The notes under the pieces were generated by a model. It was not told the origin of the DNA. It saw nothing but the letters and a program-made list of their open reading frames with translations, and made no database searches. Below are positions 24,113 to 32,768 of a stretch of DNA of 64,000 nucleotides, one piece after another. The stretch comes from Terrisporobacter mayombei (GTDB taxonomy: Bacteria > Bacillota > Clostridia > Peptostreptococcales > Peptostreptococcaceae): NCBI RefSeq assembly GCF_020748465.1, contig NZ_JAHZMP010000001.1:62001-126000 (forward strand), written 5' to 3'. Numbering within the stretch: position 1 is the first letter of the stretch; every line of letters starts with the position of its first letter. Position numbers and translations under genes: made by a program.

Positions 24113-24222
24113 ATAATACCTCCTACATTTTTTTCATTCTTATTATGTGCTAAATATAGGTAAATAATTATTTATTTTGCAACTTTTAAGATTATTAAAA
24201 TGTAGGTAATTAGTATTTGTAT

Positions 24223-25071
24223 TTATTCTTCTAGTTTTATAAATTTATAGCCTTCTTCTCTCAATGCTATAAGAGCTTCTTTTAATCCTTCGTATGTATA
24301 TCCATTTGGTTGATTAAAATGAGAAATTATAATATCTCCAGCCTTTGTTTTGCTAACTTCATTTATTACATCTTCTTTAGAAAAAGTTGCTCCACCGTCA
24401 CCATTTATGCTAAATCCAGCTATTTTATATCCTAATTCATCTGCAATTTTTATAGCAACTTCATCGTAAAAAGCCGTACCAGATCTAAAGTATTTAGGTT
24501 TTTTACCTGTCAATTTATATATTTCATCTTCATTTAATTTTATTTCCTTTAAAACATCTTCCACATTTGATGTTCCTTCTATATTATAAACAGATTTTTT
24601 ATTTACTGATAAAGGTTTATGACTATATCCATGATTTTCAATCTCAAAATTATTATTTTTAGATAAATTCATAAAAATATCTTTGTTAGCTTCTATCCAT
24701 CTATAATTTATAAATAATGTGGCAGGAATTTTTTCTTTATCTAAAAAGTCTATTAATTCTTTGTCATATTTGCTTCCGTGTTTTCCTCCACAAGCATCTA
24801 AAGTTAAAGCTACTTCTTTATTTTTATAATCTAAATGACTTACTACTCCTTTTAAATCTTCACCCCACTCTTTTGGCTCAACATTTTTATAAGTTTTAAT
24901 AATGCTTTTTATCTTATCATCTTCATTTTTCTCTTTTGCATCTCTTTCAACTCGTGACGTATCTACTTTAATATTATTTTCTTGTATAGTCTCCTCCTTT
25001 ATACCTGACTTCTTACTACATCCTGTTGTACTTATTACTATACATAAAATAAAAAATATAATTTTCTTCAT
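24223..25071 (-). CDS. Polysaccharide deacetylase lipoprotein
   Basis: 282 residues. The lipoprotein signal ends at C18 (ISTTGC), then a charged linker, then a NodB-type deacetylase domain from about 85. Catalytic features: D92 in 'LTLDACGG' (variant of TFDD) and metal ligands H147 and H151 in 'ENHGYSH'; 'YFRSGTAFYDE' and 'DIIISHF' match motifs 3 and 5. The second Asp of TFDD is replaced by Ala, as in several clostridial members. It should remove acetyl groups from surface glycans such as peptidoglycan outside the membrane. GGAGGATGGAAA precedes the start. Confidence 0.85.
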   Translation of the reverse strand: MKKIIFFILCIVISTTGCSKKSGIKEETIQENNIKVDTSRVERDAKEKNEDDKIKSIIKTYKNVEPKEWGEDLKGVVSHLDYKNKEVALTLDACGGKHGSKYDKELIDFLDKEKIPATLFINYRWIEANKDIFMNLSKNNNFEIENHGYSHKPLSVNKKSVYNIEGTSNVEDVLKEIKLNEDEIYKLTGKKPKYFRSGTAFYDEVAIKIADELGYKIAGFSINGDGGATFSKEDVINEVSKTKAGDIIISHFNQPNGYTYEGLKEALIALREEGYKFIKLEE

Positions 25072-25171
25072 TTTCCATCCTCCAATGCATGACTTTTATT
25101 ATATTTCACTCACTTCTTTACCCATATTTTCCCACCAACAATAATTATACTTTAATACTTCAATAAAATGT

Positions 25172-25210
25172 AAAAAAATCCCTCCTCTTTTATAATGAGG
25201 AAGGATTATT
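25172..25210 (-). terminator. Rho-independent terminator
   Basis: AATCCTTCCTC pairs with GAGGAGGGATT and is followed by a U7 run, 3' of the amidase gene. Confidence 0.8.
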
Positions 25211-25223
25211 GTATTAAAACTTT

Positions 25224-26129
25224 CTATAAAGAAGTCATACTTTTTACATATGTGCTGCTGGCAGTTATATATAGTCCTGATTTTAGCTTATACATATAAG
25301 AATTATCTACTTTAACTTTTTTCATTACTGTAAAAACTTCACCTTTTTTTACAGTTCCAGCTATTGCGCCATCATCCCATGATGGACAATTTCTAACGTT
25401 TAACTCATCAACAATAACTTTTACATATTTTACATCTGTAGGAACTTCTACGTCTTTTTCTGTACAAACAAATTCTTCGTCTGGTTTTACATAAGTTACA
25501 TCAAAAGTTTTACATATACCTTTACAAGTTGCCTCTGCATCATTTTTTTGAAATTCTGGGTCTAACATACACTTAGCTTCTATTATATTATCCATAAACC
25601 CTGATTCAGTTAAAATAGCAGGCATTTTTGTATTTCTAAGAACATAAAGACTATATCCTGAAATATCTATATCAGTTCTTACTCCATAATTTATGCAATC
25701 ATGATCTTTATGCAATTTCCATAATTCTTCTTGTACATTTTTTGCTAATACTTTTGTTTTAGCTTGTGAAATGTAATGAATTATTGTTACCACACCTTTA
25801 GCCTTAGTTTGCCACTTTTCTCCCAGTGAATTATAATGCTTACTTACATATGCGTCTGCATTAGCTGTATTTGCACGACTAACTCTAGTTTGCAGTGATG
25901 TATCCACATCAGTTGGAGCAACTAAAAGTACATCGAAACCACATCTTTTTAGTGCTTCCTTCAAATATTTTACTACAGCTCTATTAAATTCATTTTCCTT
26001 AATTACTTCACCTTTTTTTCTTACTAGTTTACCATCAATATATAAATCTTCTTTTAATGGTGGCGTTCTTTTGCCCGCTGTTTCCATTCCATGACCATCA
26101 TCAAGGGCAATTAAATATTTTTTCGCCAT
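25224..26129 (-). CDS. N-acetylmuramoyl-L-alanine amidase with SH3-like tail
   Basis: 301 residues. An Amidase_3 domain spans about 1-205 with zinc ligands H13, E47 and H98 and catalytic E175 ('AILTESGF'). It cuts the bond between MurNAc and L-alanine in peptidoglycan. The C-terminal bacterial SH3-like domain (about 230-300, 'VKVIVDELNVRNCPSWDDGAIAGTVKKG') would bind the wall. There is no signal peptide, so release would need a holin, lysis of the mother cell or another route. Phage endolysins of clostridia have this layout, as do mother-cell lysis amidases. No other phage gene lies nearby. AGGAGGTGTTTAT precedes the ATG. Confidence 0.88.
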   Translation of the reverse strand: MAKKYLIALDDGHGMETAGKRTPPLKEDLYIDGKLVRKKGEVIKENEFNRAVVKYLKEALKRCGFDVLLVAPTDVDTSLQTRVSRANTANADAYVSKHYNSLGEKWQTKAKGVVTIIHYISQAKTKVLAKNVQEELWKLHKDHDCINYGVRTDIDISGYSLYVLRNTKMPAILTESGFMDNIIEAKCMLDPEFQKNDAEATCKGICKTFDVTYVKPDEEFVCTEKDVEVPTDVKYVKVIVDELNVRNCPSWDDGAIAGTVKKGEVFTVMKKVKVDNSYMYKLKSGLYITASSTYVKSMTSL

Positions 26130-26338
26130 ATAAACACCTCCTATGATTAATATATAAAGTTACGACATATTTTGACACACATTTGTACTATAAAAATTAA
26201 ATAGTCTCCAAGACAACTTCTCATTAAAGATATCTTAGCCATTAATATCTATACAAACTAGTTAAATTATATTTTGAAATTTATATATATTTCCTTTATA
26301 ATAAAATATATTAGAAATTTATGACAACTGGAGGATTT

Positions 26339-26878
26339 ATGACAAAAGAAACTCACTCAAAGGGCGGTTATATTGTAGGGCTATTATTACTTCCTTACAT
26401 ACACAACACCTTCCTTTTGGGATATAACTTATCTTATCGTATAGTTCTCTTATTTATATATGCTTATTTTACACATTTCGGAGCATTACTTAGCGATATA
26501 GATATGAGAGGATCATATATTAGTAAGAGGTTTCCCATAATATATAAAATTTTTGGCAAAAGATTTAGGCATAGAAGTTTTACTCATAGTTTAATATTTG
26601 TAGGTCTAATAGCATTTATTGGAGAAATAGTTATAGTTTCAAGTAATGATAATATTGTATTTACTTGCATTTTCAGCGGGCTTTTGGCTGGAGTAATCTC
26701 TCATATTTGTTTAGATTTAATTACAAAGGAAGGAGTAGAGCTTTTTTATCCTGTGGGAATTAATTTTTCCATTCTACCAATAAAAACTAGTTCAAGAACT
26801 GAAAAGAACATTAGCAAAGCATTTAGTCTTTTAGTAGTATTTCTTATTGGTTATAGGTTTTATTTAATCACTTTGTAA
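26339..26878 (+). CDS. YdjM-like membrane-bound metal-dependent hydrolase
   Basis: 179 residues from MTKETHSKGGYIVGLL, with GGAGGATTT before the ATG at 26339; an upstream in-frame ATG would overlap this site. Four to five TM segments. 'GALLSDIDMRGSYISKR' and 'RFRHRSFTHSLIFVG' are the YdjM/LexA-binding, inner-membrane hydrolase signature, with His and Asp residues likely binding metal, and 'GLLAGVISHICLDLITKEGVELFYP' completes it. Physiological role uncertain. The gene is monocistronic with a hairpin terminator after it. Confidence 0.85.
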   Translation: MTKETHSKGGYIVGLLLLPYIHNTFLLGYNLSYRIVLLFIYAYFTHFGALLSDIDMRGSYISKRFPIIYKIFGKRFRHRSFTHSLIFVGLIAFIGEIVIVSSNDNIVFTCIFSGLLAGVISHICLDLITKEGVELFYPVGINFSILPIKTSSRTEKNISKAFSLLVVFLIGYRFYLITL

Positions 26879-26916
26879 TAATTAATTTTGCTTAAGTTAA
26901 TAAATTAGAAATTAAA

Positions 26917-26950
26917 AATAGGGTGTATCTTTTTTGATACACCCTATTAT
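26917..26950. terminator. Bidirectional terminator, GGGTGTATC type, copy 3
   Basis: ATAGGGTGTATC with GATACACCCTAT around TTTTTT, between convergent genes ending at 26878 and 27007. It shares its GGGTGTATC core with hairpins at 12303 and 12716. Confidence 0.85.
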
Positions 26951-27006
26951 ATCTAGGTATATATTTACAATTATTTCTTATCCAAAATTATAATTTAATC
27001 ACTTTA

Positions 27007-27540
27007 CTATAAGATTAATCCCATAAGAACAATATCAAAATATTCTCCATCTATATATGTTTCATTTTTTTGTATACCTTCTTCTTCAAATCCACAATTT
27101 TTATATAGTTGTATGGCTCTTGGATTATCTTTTCTTACAGATAAGCTTATTCTAGTAGTTATACCGTTTGACTTGCACCAATCTATTAGTTCGTCCATCA
27201 TTATTTTTCCAAGTCCTAAGTTACAGTACTCTTCTTTGATAACTATACCTAATTCACCTACATGTTTACCTTTTTTCTTTTGGTTAGAAGATATAGTACC
27301 TATTGCAATTATTTTATCGTCTATTGTAGCAAGAATCATAGTATTATTATCCGACTCATTTACAGATGTGATTGCGCTTTCTTGTTGCTGGGCACTTACT
27401 TTGTATTCCCCTGCTCCAAAAGATAAGTATGTAGTTTCTCCACCTACTATATTATAAAATCCGATTATTTCTTTAGCGTCACTTTCTTTTGGACTTCTTA
27501 ATACAACACTTAGATTATTTTTTGTTAAAACCGTTTTCAC
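27007..27540 (-). CDS. GNAT family N-acetyltransferase
   Basis: About 177 residues of the RimJ/RimL-YesJ-like GNAT type: 'VVLRSPKESDAKEIIGFYN' at the start, 'GELGIVIKEEYCNLGLGKIMMDELIDW' as the acetyl-CoA loop (Q/E-x-x-G-x-G/A variant) and 'ISLSVRKDNPRAIQLYKNCGFEEEGI' as motif B. No ATG is present near the start. The likeliest start is GTG at 27540, eight bases after GGGGTGGG; a GTG four codons earlier is also open. Substrate unknown. Confidence 0.75.
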   Translation of the reverse strand: MKTVLTKNNLSVVLRSPKESDAKEIIGFYNIVGGETTYLSFGAGEYKVSAQQQESAITSVNESDNNTMILATIDDKIIAIGTISSNQKKKGKHVGELGIVIKEEYCNLGLGKIMMDELIDWCKSNGITTRISLSVRKDNPRAIQLYKNCGFEEEGIQKNETYIDGEYFDIVLMGLIL

Positions 27541-27681
27541 GATACATCCCACCCCGTCTTTTTAAATTTTTATTAATATTTAATTTATTATTTACTATAA
27601 ATAATATAACACAAAATAATATAAATCAACATATAGTGACACAAATTTCCAATTAACCGCCTTATATATAATCTTTGTTAA

Positions 27682-29097
27682 CTAATCCTTAGAAAGTTTG
27701 CATCCTTTACTTATATAACCATTTATTAAATTTACTATTATATTTAAACCATTTTTTAGTTCTTCTTCACTATGTGGTGCTGTTATACATAATCTTATAC
27801 AAGATAATTCATCTTTATTTCCCACAACAAATCTTTCACTACAATATACTTGTACTCCTTTATCTTTGCAAAGTACTTCAAAATCCCTAGAATTAAAATT
27901 ATTAGGTAGTTTCAACCATATTAAATTACCACCCTTATTGTAATTACAATTAGATTTTTTCAAAATATCTTCAGCTATTTTCATTCTATTTTTTATAACT
28001 TCTTTTCTTTCATTTATTATTAATTTATAAATTTCATTATGAATAATACTGCATAAAGCTTCAATTTGCAAATCTGACACTACAATATTCATATTGTATA
28101 AAGCAAGCTGAATTTCTTTTTTATATTTTTGTGGTGTAATTATCATTCCAACTCTCAAGCCTGGACAAATAATTTTTGACATACTTGCTGTATAAATAGT
28201 GTTATCACTTAATTCATATAAAGTTTTTGGTGGATTATCTAAAAGCAATCTGTGAATTCCATCTTCTATAATCAGTAAATTATGCTTTTGTGATATTATT
28301 CCTATTTCTTCTCTTCTTTTTTCACTCATTGTTTCAGCTGTAGGATTATGAATATCATTAATTAAATATATACCTGTAAGTTTTTCATTTTTACAAATAT
28401 TATCTAAGGATTTAGGGCTCATACCCTCCCCATCTCTTCCAATGGGAATTAATTTAATTTTGCACATATTGGCACTATTTTTAAGTCCTGCATATATTAA
28501 TGGATCCACCCCAATTTTATCTCCACTATTAAACAGTGATAATAATATAGAACACAAGGCATTTTGTCCACCAGCAGCAAAAAGTATATCATCTTCATTG
28601 CAATGTATTTTATATTCTTCATTTAAAAATTTACATACAACTCTTTTTTGATATGATGAACCATCCACCTCTTTGTATTCAAGTAACTTATATGCATCAG
28701 GTCTATTCATTATTTCTTGTATAACTTTAACAACATACTCATTTTGTTCAATAGTAGGATGGGCTACCCCCATATCTATCAAGTTTCCTCTTTTTAATGT
28801 TTCCATCATTGTATCTTTTATATGAACATCAGAAGATACAAAAGTTCCTCTTCCTATAGTTGCACAAATAAGACCTTCTTCTTCACATAATTTAAATGCT
28901 CTAGTAACTGTACTTAAATTTATATCTAAAAAATCTGCCAATTCTCTTTGAGGTGGTAACTTTGTTCCAGGACTTAATTTTCCATTTTCTATATCTTCTT
29001 CTAAAAGTTTTGCCAAACCTTTAGTAATAGGTCCTTTTATATTCTTCAAACTTGGTTTCCAGCTCATTGGATAATTTTCAAAGGAATTTACAGGCAT
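27682..29097 (-). CDS. MocR/GabR-type transcriptional regulator (GntR HTH plus aminotransferase domain)
   Basis: 471 residues from MPVNSFENYPMSWKPS; AAGGAGTGAG before 29097 selects this ATG. The N-terminal winged helix (about 25-90, 'PPQRELADFLDINLSTVTRAFKLCEEEGLI') is of the GntR family. The rest is a fold-type I PLP-aminotransferase domain, with 'YTASMSKIICPGLRVGMII' holding the PLP lysine. Such regulators sense amine or PLP-related ligands. It is divergent from the PhzF gene, so it probably controls that gene and itself from the shared 106-bp promoter region. Confidence 0.9.
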   Translation of the reverse strand: MPVNSFENYPMSWKPSLKNIKGPITKGLAKLLEEDIENGKLSPGTKLPPQRELADFLDINLSTVTRAFKLCEEEGLICATIGRGTFVSSDVHIKDTMMETLKRGNLIDMGVAHPTIEQNEYVVKVIQEIMNRPDAYKLLEYKEVDGSSYQKRVVCKFLNEEYKIHCNEDDILFAAGGQNALCSILLSLFNSGDKIGVDPLIYAGLKNSANMCKIKLIPIGRDGEGMSPKSLDNICKNEKLTGIYLINDIHNPTAETMSEKRREEIGIISQKHNLLIIEDGIHRLLLDNPPKTLYELSDNTIYTASMSKIICPGLRVGMIITPQKYKKEIQLALYNMNIVVSDLQIEALCSIIHNEIYKLIINERKEVIKNRMKIAEDILKKSNCNYNKGGNLIWLKLPNNFNSRDFEVLCKDKGVQVYCSERFVVGNKDELSCIRLCITAPHSEEELKNGLNIIVNLINGYISKGCKLSKD

Positions 29098-29203
29098 TTT
29101 CTCACTCCTTATTACATTATTGTATTGCATACAATTATAATATTGATTGCAAAAATTATCAATGTTACAATTTTTTTAAGATTATATTTTAGGGGGTTTT
29201 AAG
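29098..29203. promoter_or_regulatory. Divergent MocR/PhzF control region
   Basis: The interval contains TTGTATTGCATACAA (about 29119-29133), a palindrome, and a second partial copy, TGATTGCAAAA, about 20 bp on. Repeated ATTGCA half-sites are a natural operator for the divergent regulator. This is inferred from position and repeats only. Confidence 0.45.
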
Positions 29204-30091
29204 ATGAATAAAATAAAAATTAAGCAAGTTGATGCCTTTACTTCTGTTCCTTTTGGAGGTAATCCAGCTGGTGTTGTAACAGATGCCAATAATATGGACG
29301 ATTCTATAAAACAAAAGATTGCAAAAGAAATGAACCTTTCAGAAACTGCCTTTGTTTCTGCTTCTGACAAAGCAGATTTTAAAGTACAGTTTTTTACTCC
29401 AAAATTTGAAGTGGACTTATGTGGTCACGCTACTATTGCAACTTTTGATACTTTATATAAAGAAAATAAACTGGATTTAAGTAAAGATAAATTTTATCAA
29501 GAAACTAAAGCAGGAGTTTTACCCGTTGAAATTAGAAATATTGATGATAAAAAAATCTTTATGATGACTCAAGTAAATCCCAAGTTTATCAATCTAGATC
29601 ATTTAAGATATGAGATTGCGCAGTCACTAAATATTAATAGGGATGATTTATTACCTTATCCAATGGAAAATGTCAGTACTGGTCTTTGGTGGCTTGTATT
29701 TGGTGTAAAGAACTTGGAAACATTAAAGAATATTACTCCAAATTTAGATAAAATATATAAATTAAGTGAAGAAAATAATTTTATTGGTATTTCTCTATTC
29801 ACCATGGAAACTTTTGATGATGACTGCACTTATCATGTAAGAACCATTGCTCCATATTGTGGCGTAGCAGAAGATCCAGTATGTGGCACTGGCAATGGTA
29901 GCGTATCATCTTATATTGTTCATCATAAATTAATAAATGAAAATCAATCATCTTTAGTAGGGGAACAAGGTCATTTTGTTGAAAGACCTGGTAAAGTTTC
30001 TGCGGAAATAAAGATTGATAATGATGAAATTATAGATATAAAAATTGGCGGTGAAGCAAAAACTATTTTAGAAGGTGAAATTTTATACTAA
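29204..30091 (+). CDS. PhzF family isomerase/epimerase
   Basis: 295 residues with the two-lobed diaminopimelate-epimerase-like PhzF fold. 'VDAFTSVPFGGNPAGVV' is the family start, E47 in 'NLSETAFV' matches the catalytic Glu, 'VDLCGHATIATF' is the first glycine-rich turn and 'AEDPVCGTGNGSVSSYI' the second. Family members isomerise DHHA in phenazine synthesis or act on other small acids; without other phz genes here, the substrate is unknown. AGGGGGTTTTAAG precedes the ATG. It is paired divergently with a MocR regulator, which suggests an amino-acid-derived substrate. Confidence 0.9.
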   Translation: MNKIKIKQVDAFTSVPFGGNPAGVVTDANNMDDSIKQKIAKEMNLSETAFVSASDKADFKVQFFTPKFEVDLCGHATIATFDTLYKENKLDLSKDKFYQETKAGVLPVEIRNIDDKKIFMMTQVNPKFINLDHLRYEIAQSLNINRDDLLPYPMENVSTGLWWLVFGVKNLETLKNITPNLDKIYKLSEENNFIGISLFTMETFDDDCTYHVRTIAPYCGVAEDPVCGTGNGSVSSYIVHHKLINENQSSLVGEQGHFVERPGKVSAEIKIDNDEIIDIKIGGEAKTILEGEILY

Positions 30092-30096
30092 TATAA

Positions 30097-30134
30097 AAAT
30101 AGGATAGTTATTTATAATAAATAACTATCCTTCT
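30097..30134. terminator. Bidirectional terminator
   Basis: AGGATAGTTATTTA with TAAATAACTATCCT, between the PhzF gene and the antiporter gene. Confidence 0.85.
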
Positions 30135-30148
30135 ATAATTTAAGAAAT

Positions 30149-31357
30149 TTAATTAGCAACTTTGTCTGTCACTTCTTTATTATCACTACAAAGAAGTTTT
30201 TTATAAGTGCTGTCTATTCCTATGGCCCCAAATGGTGCAGTTATAATTATGGCAAGAACTGCCACAGTTAAAACTATATTCCCACAAGCAAGACCCATAG
30301 CTAATGGCATACCTCCAATAGCTGCTTGTACTGTAGCCTTTGGCGTGTAAGCTATCATGCAGAATACTCTTTCCTTCTTAGAAAGCTTTGTTTTTATTAG
30401 ACAAACAAAAACTCCAATCATTCTAATCATTAAGGCAAATAATATTACTATTACTACTGGTATTCCAGCTGTAATTGCATATTTTACATTTACAGTTGCT
30501 CCAACTAAAACAAATAATACTATTTCTGCAGCTAACCATAACTTGTTGTATTTATTTGATAACCTCTCTGCTAACACTTCATATTTTGCTTTAATTAATA
30601 TTCCCATACTCATAATTGCCAGTAATCCGGACATAGGAATTACATTTTCCAAGCTATTTTGTAATTCTATCAATAAGAAAGAAACACTAAGTATTATTAT
30701 TACCTTTATAGAATCTCTAAAATGAACTTTCTTAAATATTTTTATTAATACAATTCCCATAAGTACACCAACTAATATTCCCATTATTATGGAAATTGGT
30801 ATTTGAGCAAAACTTGATAAAGACATGTCTCCACCCTTTGCCAAATCTGTAAAAGCAGTAAATAATACTATTACAAAAATATCATCAACTGATGCACCAG
30901 CCATAATTAATTGTGGAATACTATTTTCTTTTCCTATTTTTTGTTCTATTAAATTAATCATTCTAGGAACAATAATAGCTGGAGATACGGCTGCAACCAC
31001 AGCTCCCATAATTGCTGCTTCTAATACTGTAACTCCTAGTAATTTTGGTGCAATCAAAACAACTGCCAAAATTTCAAAACATGCAGGCACAAAACACATT
31101 AATACAGCAGGACGACCTACTTTTTTCAAATCTTTTACATCTAGAGATAAGCCTGCTCTGGTTAAAATAATTACAAGAGCCAATTGTCTAAGATCTGGTG
31201 AAATACTTAATATTTTATCATCCAATAAATTAAATGCATAAGGGCTTAGTAAAATCCCTGTAAAGATCATTCCCATTAAGCTGGGTAATTTTAACTTATT
31301 AAATATACTTCCCATTAATAAGCCAAGTAAAAAAATAATTGCTAAACTTGTTAACAT
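30149..31357 (-). CDS. Cation:proton antiporter (CPA family) under a fluoride riboswitch
   Basis: 402 residues, about 12-13 TM segments, of the CPA (NhaP/Kef-like) family. 'GMIFTGILLSPYAFNLL', 'LALVIILTRAGLSLDVKDL' and 'GAVVAAVSPAIIVPRMI' are typical core-helix segments; 'MAGASVDDIFVIVLF' carries the paired acidic residues (DD) of the ion-binding site. The gene lies behind a fluoride riboswitch, and antiporters of this type are known fluoride-riboswitch partners. It probably helps a cell exposed to fluoride, perhaps by adjusting pH or exporting ions. AATAGGAGGTAGAG precedes the ATG. Confidence 0.88.
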   Translation of the reverse strand: MLTSLAIIFLLGLLMGSIFNKLKLPSLMGMIFTGILLSPYAFNLLDDKILSISPDLRQLALVIILTRAGLSLDVKDLKKVGRPAVLMCFVPACFEILAVVLIAPKLLGVTVLEAAIMGAVVAAVSPAIIVPRMINLIEQKIGKENSIPQLIMAGASVDDIFVIVLFTAFTDLAKGGDMSLSSFAQIPISIIMGILVGVLMGIVLIKIFKKVHFRDSIKVIIILSVSFLLIELQNSLENVIPMSGLLAIMSMGILIKAKYEVLAERLSNKYNKLWLAAEIVLFVLVGATVNVKYAITAGIPVVIVILFALMIRMIGVFVCLIKTKLSKKERVFCMIAYTPKATVQAAIGGMPLAMGLACGNIVLTVAVLAIIITAPFGAIGIDSTYKKLLCSDNKEVTDKVAN

Positions 31358-31379
31358 CTCTACCTCCTATTTTTTGCAT

Positions 31380-31475
31380 AAAAAAAGCTGATAATTTCCG
31401 TGACAAAATAATCACAGAAGTCATCAGCATAAATGCGGTTTAAGTATAAACTTTGGGAGAACTTCATTCCCGTGT
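31380..31475 (-). promoter_or_regulatory. Fluoride (crcB) riboswitch with terminator
   Basis: Minus strand: GGGAATGAAGTTCTCCC (about 31473-31455), then AAACCGC (about 31442-31436) and GCTGATGACTTCT (about 31428-31416). These are the fluoride aptamer blocks in order: GG..ATG..GTTC.CCC, ACCGC and GCTGATGACTYCT. The GCTGAT at its end also forms the 5' arm of a terminator with ATCAGC (31392-31387) and U7. Ligand binding would compete with the terminator, an ON switch. Confidence 0.88.
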
Positions 31476-31514
31476 TTTTATTTTAACATGATTCGCATTT
31501 TTATTCAATCAATA

Positions 31515-32768
31515 TTATTCTCTTTCACTTTTAATCCATTTTAAAGCATTTTTCAATTTTATAGGATTTCCATACATTAATGTAGCCATTCTATATATCT
31601 TAGCTCCACCCATTCCTGCTAATACCGTTGATGCTATTAATATTAGAGCAGATATTACGAATTCCGCTGACGTAACAGCACCTGTTGCAACCCTTACTAT
31701 CATGGTCATTGGAGATGCAAATGGTATATATGAACAAACCTTTAATACTATACTATCTCCGTTAGTTAATCCAAATATACTTATGAAAAATACTACAACA
31801 AATATCATTGTAATAGGACCAACGCTTGTTCCTATATCTTCTGTCTTTGATACTAAAGCTCCTAATGCACCATATATAAATGAATAGAATAAGTAACCTA
31901 ATATTCCAAATATAGCAAATGTGGCTAATAATTCTGAAGGAATTTTAAATACATTATCTAACATTCCATTCCACACTTCACTATTTGCCTTATATGCAAT
32001 AAATGTTGATGACATTATTATTCCAACTTGTGCTATACTTGCTATTGCACCTGCAATAACTTTACCAAAGATTAAATTATTTGCATTTGTACTAGTAACT
32101 AGGACTTCTATTGCTCTATTACTCTTTTCTGCAGTTATTCCCATAGCAATTAATTGACCATACATTATAATCATCATATATATAATGAAAATTAATATGT
32201 ATGCGTAGAAATAATTATTAGCACTATCTTTGCCTAATATTTCAACATTAGAAACTATTTGAGTATTATATATTCCATCTACCTTCTTAAAATCCATTCC
32301 TTCACTAGTAATTTGTTTTTCTCTATATATGCTTTTCAAAACTTCATCAAATATAATTTTATTTTCATCATCAAACTTAGTATTTTGAACAACATAGTTA
32401 TATTCAGTTAAGCTGTTTATATCAAAACCTGCTTCTACATCTTGATTCTCAACTAACTTATTCAATTCATCTTGATTTTTTACCACTTTCCAATTTGAGT
32501 TTGGAAAATAAGCATTTAATATTTCTTTATTAGATATAATATTGTTTTCATCATATATTGCAAAATCAGTTTTATCTTCTTCTGCAGCATCTTCTACTTT
32601 AGTTTTATTGTTATCTACTTCTGGTAATATGGATGACATATCTATAAAGTTTGGTAGAGATAATCCAATTATCATCGCTAAGGCAATTATTACAGTACTT
32701 ATTATAAAAGATTTCTTTTTGAAATAATTGCTAAGCTCAAATTTTAATACAGTAAGAAATTGTTTCAT
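31515..32768 (-). CDS. ABC transporter permease, NatB-like
   Basis: 417 residues. An N-terminal TM (about 20-40) is followed by an external domain of about 130 residues, then five or six TM segments ('YAYILIFIIYMMIIMYGQLIAMGITAEKSNRAIEVLVT' and later). This is the ABC-2/NatB exporter layout. The 'EKSNRAIEVL' segment after the second TM is characteristic. It starts one base into the stop codon of the ATPase gene (coupled translation). With the ATPase it probably exports Na+, peptides or other toxic compounds; NatAB of Bacillus exports Na+. No clear terminator follows. Confidence 0.85.
   Translation of the reverse strand: MKQFLTVLKFELSNYFKKKSFIISTVIIALAMIIGLSLPNFIDMSSILPEVDNNKTKVEDAAEEDKTDFAIYDENNIISNKEILNAYFPNSNWKVVKNQDELNKLVENQDVEAGFDINSLTEYNYVVQNTKFDDENKIIFDEVLKSIYREKQITSEGMDFKKVDGIYNTQIVSNVEILGKDSANNYFYAYILIFIIYMMIIMYGQLIAMGITAEKSNRAIEVLVTSTNANNLIFGKVIAGAIASIAQVGIIMSSTFIAYKANSEVWNGMLDNVFKIPSELLATFAIFGILGYLFYSFIYGALGALVSKTEDIGTSVGPITMIFVVVFFISIFGLTNGDSIVLKVCSYIPFASPMTMIVRVATGAVTSAEFVISALILIASTVLAGMGGAKIYRMATLMYGNPIKLKNALKWIKSERE

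Noticed and set aside
25224-26129. Prophage call from the endolysin-like amidase.
   Set aside because: No integrase, holin, terminase, capsid or tail genes and no att-like repeats lie nearby.
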